A DNA stretch of 8,201 bases, from positions 1-8,201 of the forward strand of contig NZ_DIXC01000053.1 of assembly GCF_002435945.1 (NCBI RefSeq), in the 5' to 3' direction. This document shows positions 4,702-8,201 of this stretch, piece after piece (within the stretch, counting starts at the first letter, position 1; every line of letters begins with the position of its first letter). Made by a program: the position numbers and the translations under genes. Source of the DNA: Mesotoga sp. UBA6090 (lineage in GTDB: Bacteria > Thermotogota > Thermotogae > Petrotogales > Kosmotogaceae). Under the pieces are notes generated by a model. It ran no database searches. It was given only the letters and a program-made list of their open reading frames with translations, and had not been told where the DNA came from.

Positions 4702-5486
4702 ACTCTCCTCACAAAACTCTTCTGTAGAAATCTGGAGATGTATTCAACTCTCTGGTATGAAAGCTATTTTGTGGGCAGAGATTAAAAGCTCAACAATCTT
4801 GACATGAAAGAATGGGAAGAGCTCAAGCAGGCAAGTCTCTGTTTATATTCTGCAGCAAACAAGTCTCTTGGTGTTGTGCAACTGGACAGGAAGAATGGGC
4901 CGAAATGCTCTGCGACAAACCATCTCTCCTCTTTACGCAAGAAGCGAAGTGACCCGCTAACACACGTCATTTTGATATATTCGTTGTGAACATGAAATGA
5001 TCCTATTGTATGGTTTGCTATCACAAAGATCGGGTCGTTCGCCCCTTTCGATTACTCTGCTGTGTTTTATTCAGGCTAAGTCAAATTGTATATGTTGAGA
5101 TGACGTGCTTTCTGTGAGGAGAACCTTGAAGAGAGTTGTACCGGCTTCTTCCAAGAGTAGTTCTATAAAGAAACTTTCTGGCAGGAATGTCTACTACTAT
5201 GACGTTCTTTTCCGAAGCAATTCTCATAGCGATAGGATTCGATACAGGACGTTTAAGCCTGTGGGATGCCTGCCTTATCCTCTTGTAACGCGTCTTGATA
5301 GCATTGTGAACAAAAAAGTCTCTAACCAGCCCAGCACCTCTGAACTAGAATCGCGGGGCTCACTCTCACACGACTTTCAAAAGAAGATCCAGCAAGACAA
5401 CGCACTCAAAACTTATGAACCGCTTGCTCCTATAGACTGCTCTTAACCCTATACTAGGATTGAACGCATACAATGACGGTATCGTG
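4702..5486. other. Long intergenic region of uncertain content
   Basis: No gene is convincing in these 785 bases. A plus-strand frame at 4804-4989 (MKEWEELKQASLCLYSAANK start) has protein-like composition but no ribosome binding site, and the same frame has a stop at 4786-4788 with plausible residues before it. A TTGACA at 4799-4804 has no partner -10. From 5105 to 5446 there is an open plus-strand frame of 113 codons without a ribosome binding site and with odd composition. No terminator is seen just past the lipoprotein stop. The region may contain decayed genes. Confidence 0.35.
5187..5288 (+). pseudogene. Short hydrophobic ORF, possible gene remnant
   Basis: The frame from ATG 5187 to TAA 5286-5288 encodes 33 residues, MSTTMTFFSEAILIAIGFDT and then GRLSLWDACLILL, which look more like real protein than the overlapping longer frame. 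It could be the start of a decayed gene or a small membrane peptide. There is no well-spaced ribosome binding site and I do not recognise a family. Low confidence. Confidence 0.15.
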
Positions 5487-7202
5487 TTACAGTTCTTTCT
5501 CGTATAACTGCTTTGTGTATTTAAAGACTTTGCCAAACTTCCATGTATGATCATAGAACTTCACATCCAGCTTCATCTGCATATGTCCCTCAACAAGAAG
5601 ATCAAGGTTAAGTATGTTGTTTTCGAGACTACCCTGCAGGGCGAAAGGAGTCTCCATCTCTGGTCGAAGAACACATGCGATTGTCACTCCAGGATAGGCC
5701 TTGAATCCAACCTCGCTTGTCAGATTCGGAGATGTGTCGTATTCATAGTCAAGATCGATACCTTCAGAATGGCTGAATATGCCAGACGCATGACCCCAAC
5801 TATGAACTCCCGTCGGTATTATTTTCCACTTATATTCAACTTCTGCCCCAACATCGTAGTTAAAGCCAAGTTCCAAATTCAGTTCAGGTCCAAATTCAAA
5901 CTTGAGCTCAGCAAGAGTTGCAGCCACTTCATAGAAGAAATATACAGGGACGCTCACCTTTACAGGGATTCCGGAAACGCTGAACTCAACAGAAGGTTCC
6001 GCTAGCTTGTACGAGTCATCATTTTCAAAACCTACTATTCCCTCTATACTGAGCAGAGAGGCTAGACTCATGGGGAAGGATATTCTTCCTGACGAGCTGA
6101 ATTTGTCCACACTGTCATGAAACGATATTGATATGTCAACGGAGAGCTTGAAAATATTTCTGATCTTCGCGGAAATTTCTTCATCGTCAACAATTTCAAC
6201 ATCCCATTCTTTCCTTAACATCTCAGCACGAATGCTTTGGGGATCAATTAAATACTCTGAATCAGAATACTTCGTCAATATCTCCGTTAGTTCTCCTTCA
6301 ATCTCAATTATGACTGTTCCCAGAGCATCTTCAAGAGCGGCCTCTACTGTGGTCAAGACGATTCGAGACGGGTCCGAATCGTCAACAGATTCGACCATTC
6401 TCACAACTCCGTATTTTGCATCGAGAACGAAATCTCCCGGCGAGAATTCTGGAAGATGGTCTGTCTTATAAAACACCATTTCATCTTCCGCATCTGTGTC
6501 TCCACTTGTTATTCTGTGATAGAAGGATGAGTTAACCACGTGTGACTTCGGGCTCGAAGTGCTTATTGCCAAAACCCCTTTAGGATAGCGAGAAGTTTGC
6601 GTTATTCCTGGTTGCTGAATTCTAAACACAACTCTTCGGAACTCTTGTTTAGATGATATCTCCTCTTCAGGGACTGCTTCTGGCAGCTCATGAATGAACG
6701 ACATAAGACATGAGTTCGTTATTACCGCGTGGCTGGCGTTAACTCCAGTATGATAAGATACACCACTGAATCCGAAACCTTCCGAAGCGCTTGAAAAACT
6801 GGCTTCTCCTTCCACCATATTCAAATGGACGGAATCCTCGCTTTCGATAACTCTTCCATCCTCATCATAAACTAGATACTCGTATTCAACATCCTCCTGG
6901 TTAACATCGCGGATATACAAATATCCAAACTTCTTGTTTACGATTGTGAGAACATAAAGGTCATCTCCCTTGTCTTCCCAACCGTAGCTAATATCCTGAA
7001 AAGCGATCAAGGTTCCCTTATGAAGGTGTGAATAAGAAGGATCCGAAGGATTAAACATCAAGCTACCGTTGTAGAATGCACCCTCCTGGAGCTCTTCAAA
7101 TGCTATCCTCACCACTTGTGGATCGGTCTTGACACACGCTGAGAGAAAAAGTATCGGAAGAAGGAAAGAAAACAATATATATCTGAACAGTCTGGTTTTC
7201 AT
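5487..7202 (-). CDS. Large secreted lipoprotein of unknown function
   Basis: The 571-residue protein begins with a lipoprotein signal: MKTRLFRY, hydrophobic ILFSFLLPILF, then the lipobox LSAC with C23 as the acylation site, so it should be anchored outside the cytoplasmic membrane or on the outer envelope (toga). Residues about 24-200 are acidic and beta-rich (DLYVLTIVNKKFGYLYIRDV). Residues about 255-305 contain FSPGDFVLDAKYGVVRMVES followed by IVLTTVEAALEDAL, a pattern resembling a GD-x-hKxVxSV-x-VxxxTxxAxLxDAh segment I recall from assorted secreted bacterial proteins. The C-terminal 200 residues alternate polar and hydrophobic residues (LKFEFGPELNLELGFNYDVG), suggesting many beta strands. 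No enzyme motif is recognised. ATG at 7200-7202 follows GGGAGGTG (7207-7214) by four bases. It appears monocistronic; no terminator was found. Confidence 0.85.
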   Translation of the reverse strand: MKTRLFRYILFSFLLPILFLSACVKTDPQVVRIAFEELQEGAFYNGSLMFNPSDPSYSHLHKGTLIAFQDISYGWEDKGDDLYVLTIVNKKFGYLYIRDVNQEDVEYEYLVYDEDGRVIESEDSVHLNMVEGEASFSSASEGFGFSGVSYHTGVNASHAVITNSCLMSFIHELPEAVPEEEISSKQEFRRVVFRIQQPGITQTSRYPKGVLAISTSSPKSHVVNSSFYHRITSGDTDAEDEMVFYKTDHLPEFSPGDFVLDAKYGVVRMVESVDDSDPSRIVLTTVEAALEDALGTVIIEIEGELTEILTKYSDSEYLIDPQSIRAEMLRKEWDVEIVDDEEISAKIRNIFKLSVDISISFHDSVDKFSSSGRISFPMSLASLLSIEGIVGFENDDSYKLAEPSVEFSVSGIPVKVSVPVYFFYEVAATLAELKFEFGPELNLELGFNYDVGAEVEYKWKIIPTGVHSWGHASGIFSHSEGIDLDYEYDTSPNLTSEVGFKAYPGVTIACVLRPEMETPFALQGSLENNILNLDLLVEGHMQMKLDVKFYDHTWKFGKVFKYTKQLYEKEL

Positions 7203-7540
7203 GATACACCTCCCGTTTATAACAAGCTATTAAAGACTATCACGATCGTAAAATGCCCCCTTTCATTGACTAGATCTCAGTACACGCCGTGTACAGCTTT
7301 CTGGATAGACTGATGAACGAAAAGCTCTTTCAATAGCTAGATTTTAGCACATGCGCCGCTTTTTCTTTGCCACAAGCTATAGCATCACAAATAATCCACT
7401 CAGAAAAGTGAAACGTTAAATAAAAAAACCATTGCCTTTCGAGACATTAAAGGCCGGTCGCTATTTTCACCAACTGAGAAAGAATAGAGAGTCAACAGTG
7501 AGATCTCGACCAGTTTCCCTGAACAGGACCCCAAATAGGA
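7203..7540. other. Upstream region of the lipoprotein gene
   Basis: This carries the lipoprotein ribosome binding site, a perfect 15-bp palindrome at 7280-7294 and A+T-rich DNA with no clear promoter pair; TTTAAT and TTATAA on the minus strand at about 7218-7234 are possible -10 boxes with poor -35 partners. From about 7500 sequence begins to resemble the composite repeats. Short frames in the stretch have no supporting signal. Confidence 0.4.
7280..7294. promoter_or_regulatory. Perfect 7-1-7 palindrome upstream of the lipoprotein gene
   Basis: GTACACGCCGTGTAC is a perfect dyad about 78 bases before the lipoprotein ATG. The spacing fits a regulator site upstream of or near a promoter; there is no T-run, so it is unlikely to be a terminator. 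The binding protein is unknown. Confidence 0.45.
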
Positions 7541-7592
7541 CCCCCAAACAGGAACATTTTGGGGCAGGCTTTCAGGGCAGGCTCTACGGGAT
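7526..7592 (+). repeat. Partial nested stem-loop with local duplications
   Basis: The inner stem CCCCAAA (7542-7548) / TTTGGGG (7558-7564) and right outer arm ACGGGAT (7586-7592) are present, but the left arm ATCCCGT is missing. Two local duplications are visible: AGGACCCC-AAAT/AGGACCCCC-AAAC at about 7526-7549, and GGGCAGGCT repeated at 7562-7570 and 7575-7583. It is a damaged third copy of the element at 4410 and 7696. Confidence 0.6.
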
Positions 7593-7608
7593 GACAACCC
7601 CTTCTCAG

Positions 7609-7643
7609 GTCAACCGTCAACGGTTCTCCGTCCTCTGAAAAGA
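7609..7643 (+). repeat. GTCAACCGTCAACGG end motif, copy 3
   Basis: It matches 4327-4361 apart from TTCTCC for TCCACC and one C/T change, and is followed by four extra bases (GAGA expansion) before the purine strip. It begins the composite copy at the right of the window. Confidence 0.7.
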
Positions 7644-7647
7644 GAGA

Positions 7648-7747
7648 GAGTTAAGGACACGAGATTAGGAGAGAGGACGAGACGGAAGAGATGAGATCCC
7701 GTGCAGAACCCCCAAACACGAACATTTTGGGGCAGGCTCTACGGGAT
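7648..7747 (+). repeat. Purine strip and nested stem-loop, copy B
   Basis: Together with the following hairpin module this reproduces 4362-4547 with a single substitution (7719) over about 186 bases. The outer stem is ATCCCGT (7696-7702) / ACGGGAT (7741-7747) and the inner stem is at 7710-7716 / 7726-7732. Such identity implies a recent copying event or gene conversion. Confidence 0.75.
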
Positions 7748-7766
7748 GACAATCTTAGGTGATTCT

Positions 7767-7848
7767 GTAGGGGCGAACGGCTGTTCGCCCGAAGAGGGGG
7801 AAGCCCTCTCACAGGCGCAAGGAAGAAGCCAAAAGTAGTCGGTCTGCT
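7767..7848 (+). repeat. Composite repeat, copy 4: GGGCGAAC hairpin module
   Basis: It starts GTAGGGGCGAAC with the hairpin at 7771-7790 and the conserved tail ending GGTCTGCT. This is the most complete copy: it is preceded by end motif, purine strip and nested stem-loop and followed by hairpin chain, CGCTG-rich spacer and 14-nt array. Confidence 0.88.
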
Positions 7849-7853
7849 GTGCA

Positions 7854-7912
7854 GGCCAGTCGCCTTCGGTGGCCAGTCTTTGCTTCGCAAAGGCCAGTTC
7901 CGACTTCGTCGG
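7854..7912 (+). repeat. Chain of TTC-triloop hairpins joined by GGCCAGT, second copy
   Basis: GGCCAGT linkers at 7854-7860, 7871-7877 and 7892-7898 alternate with CGCC-TTC-GGTG (7861-7871), CTTTGC-TTC-GCAAAG (7878-7892) and CCGAC-TTC-GTCGG (7900-7912). The internal stems differ completely from those at 1487-1519 yet stay paired around the same TTC loop. Confidence 0.8.
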
Positions 7913-8058
7913 GCTAAAAGAGCTGCTGGAAGATCGAAGATCCGCTAATCGCTGGGTAGAGCAAGGTTCCGCTGGGAAGATAAAAGAGTACCTCTCGCGC
8001 TGAAAAAACCATGTTGGCCGTAATCGGTTCGCTGTTTTCAGAAAAGAAAATCAAGGAG
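7913..8058 (+). other. CGCTG-rich spacer of composite copy 4
   Basis: This contains GCTAAAAGAGCTGCTGG, CCGCTAATCGCTGGG, CCGCTGGGAAG and TCGCGCTG motifs, matching in style the spacers at 1540 and 4605. TCAGAAAAGAAAATC near 8037 resembles the GAAAAGA end-motif tail. No gene is seen. Confidence 0.45.
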
Positions 8059-8114
8059 CGGGTTGGTAGGAACGGGTTACGAAATTCGGGTTACTAGGAA
8101 CGGGTTATGAACAG
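8059..8114 (+). repeat. 14-nt tandem array, second copy
   Basis: CGGGTT begins at 8059, 8073, 8087 and 8101, exactly 14 bases apart, with variable tails GGTAGGAA, ACGAAATT, ACTAGGAA and ATGAACAG. The unit CGGGTTACTAGGA is shared with the array at 1622. The array then decays, and 8115-8201 holds nothing I can identify. Confidence 0.8.
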
Positions 8115-8201
8115 CATCGAGCAACTCTTGTCGTCGAAAGCAAATGTTTATGGTGAGTCGTGAACAGTTCCGATCCGGCGTGTGCCAAGAAGGCGAAGAA
8201 G

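Noticed and set aside
4799..4804. Perfect TTGACA as a -35 box
   Set aside because: No -10-like hexamer lies 16-18 bases downstream (the position reads CTCAAG) and no convincing gene follows.
5105..5446. 113-codon plus-strand open frame
   Set aside because: No ribosome binding site, composition rich in Ser/Lys/Arg without recognisable motifs, and overlapping frames are equally plausible; described only as spacer.
8115..8201. C-terminal end of a minus-strand gene entering from the right
   Set aside because: Short minus-strand frames are open to the edge, but composition is uninformative and no motif is visible in so few codons.

Overview
The window looks like a piece of a Thermotogota chromosome, probably a Mesotoga-like mesophilic lineage. 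Genes of moderate G+C with strong AAGGAGGT-type ribosome binding sites are separated by long non-coding spacers packed with G+C-rich, hairpin-forming repeats, a style I associate with Mesotoga. The lineage is an inference from memory; no rRNA or other marker gene is present.

Five genes are well supported. On the minus strand, 447-1121 is a two-gene toxin-antitoxin cassette (AbrB/SpoVT-type antitoxin, then a RelE/ParE-type toxin starting with TTG directly after the antitoxin stop). At 2504-3667 (minus) is a metal-dependent amidohydrolase of the imidazolonepropionase-like group. Divergent from it at 3777-4205 (plus) is a small four-cysteine protein of the C_GCAxxG_C_C family. The 109-bp divergent promoter region between them carries stacked palindromes and probably a shared operator. 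At 5487-7202 (minus) is a 571-residue secreted lipoprotein of unknown function.

The spacers (1-446, 1122-2503, 4206-5486, 7203-8201) hold most of the unusual sequence. Four copies of one composite repeat, all in the same orientation, start at 1, 1391, 4481 and 7767. Its modules occur in a fixed order: a GTCAACCGTCAACGG end motif, a purine-rich strip, a nested GTCATCCCG-type stem-loop, a GGGCGAAC/GTTCGCCC hairpin, a chain of hairpins with TTC triloops joined by GGCCAGT linkers, CGCTG-rich spacer, and an array of 14-nt units beginning CGGGTTA. Individual copies lack some modules. A separate 27-nt unit, GAAGTGATG plus a 5-bp stem with an 8-nt loop, occurs at 1270 and 4268, and its constant part also supplies the stop codon of the C_GCAxxG_C_C gene. 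No transposase, RAYT or CRISPR-associated gene is visible, so any mobilising enzyme would have to act from elsewhere.

No pathway links the five genes. The amidohydrolase and the cysteine protein may be co-regulated; the toxin-antitoxin pair and the repeats give the window the character of a rearranging accessory region. A few short coding-like fragments in the spacers (for example 2080-2211 and 5187-5288) may be remains of decayed genes.
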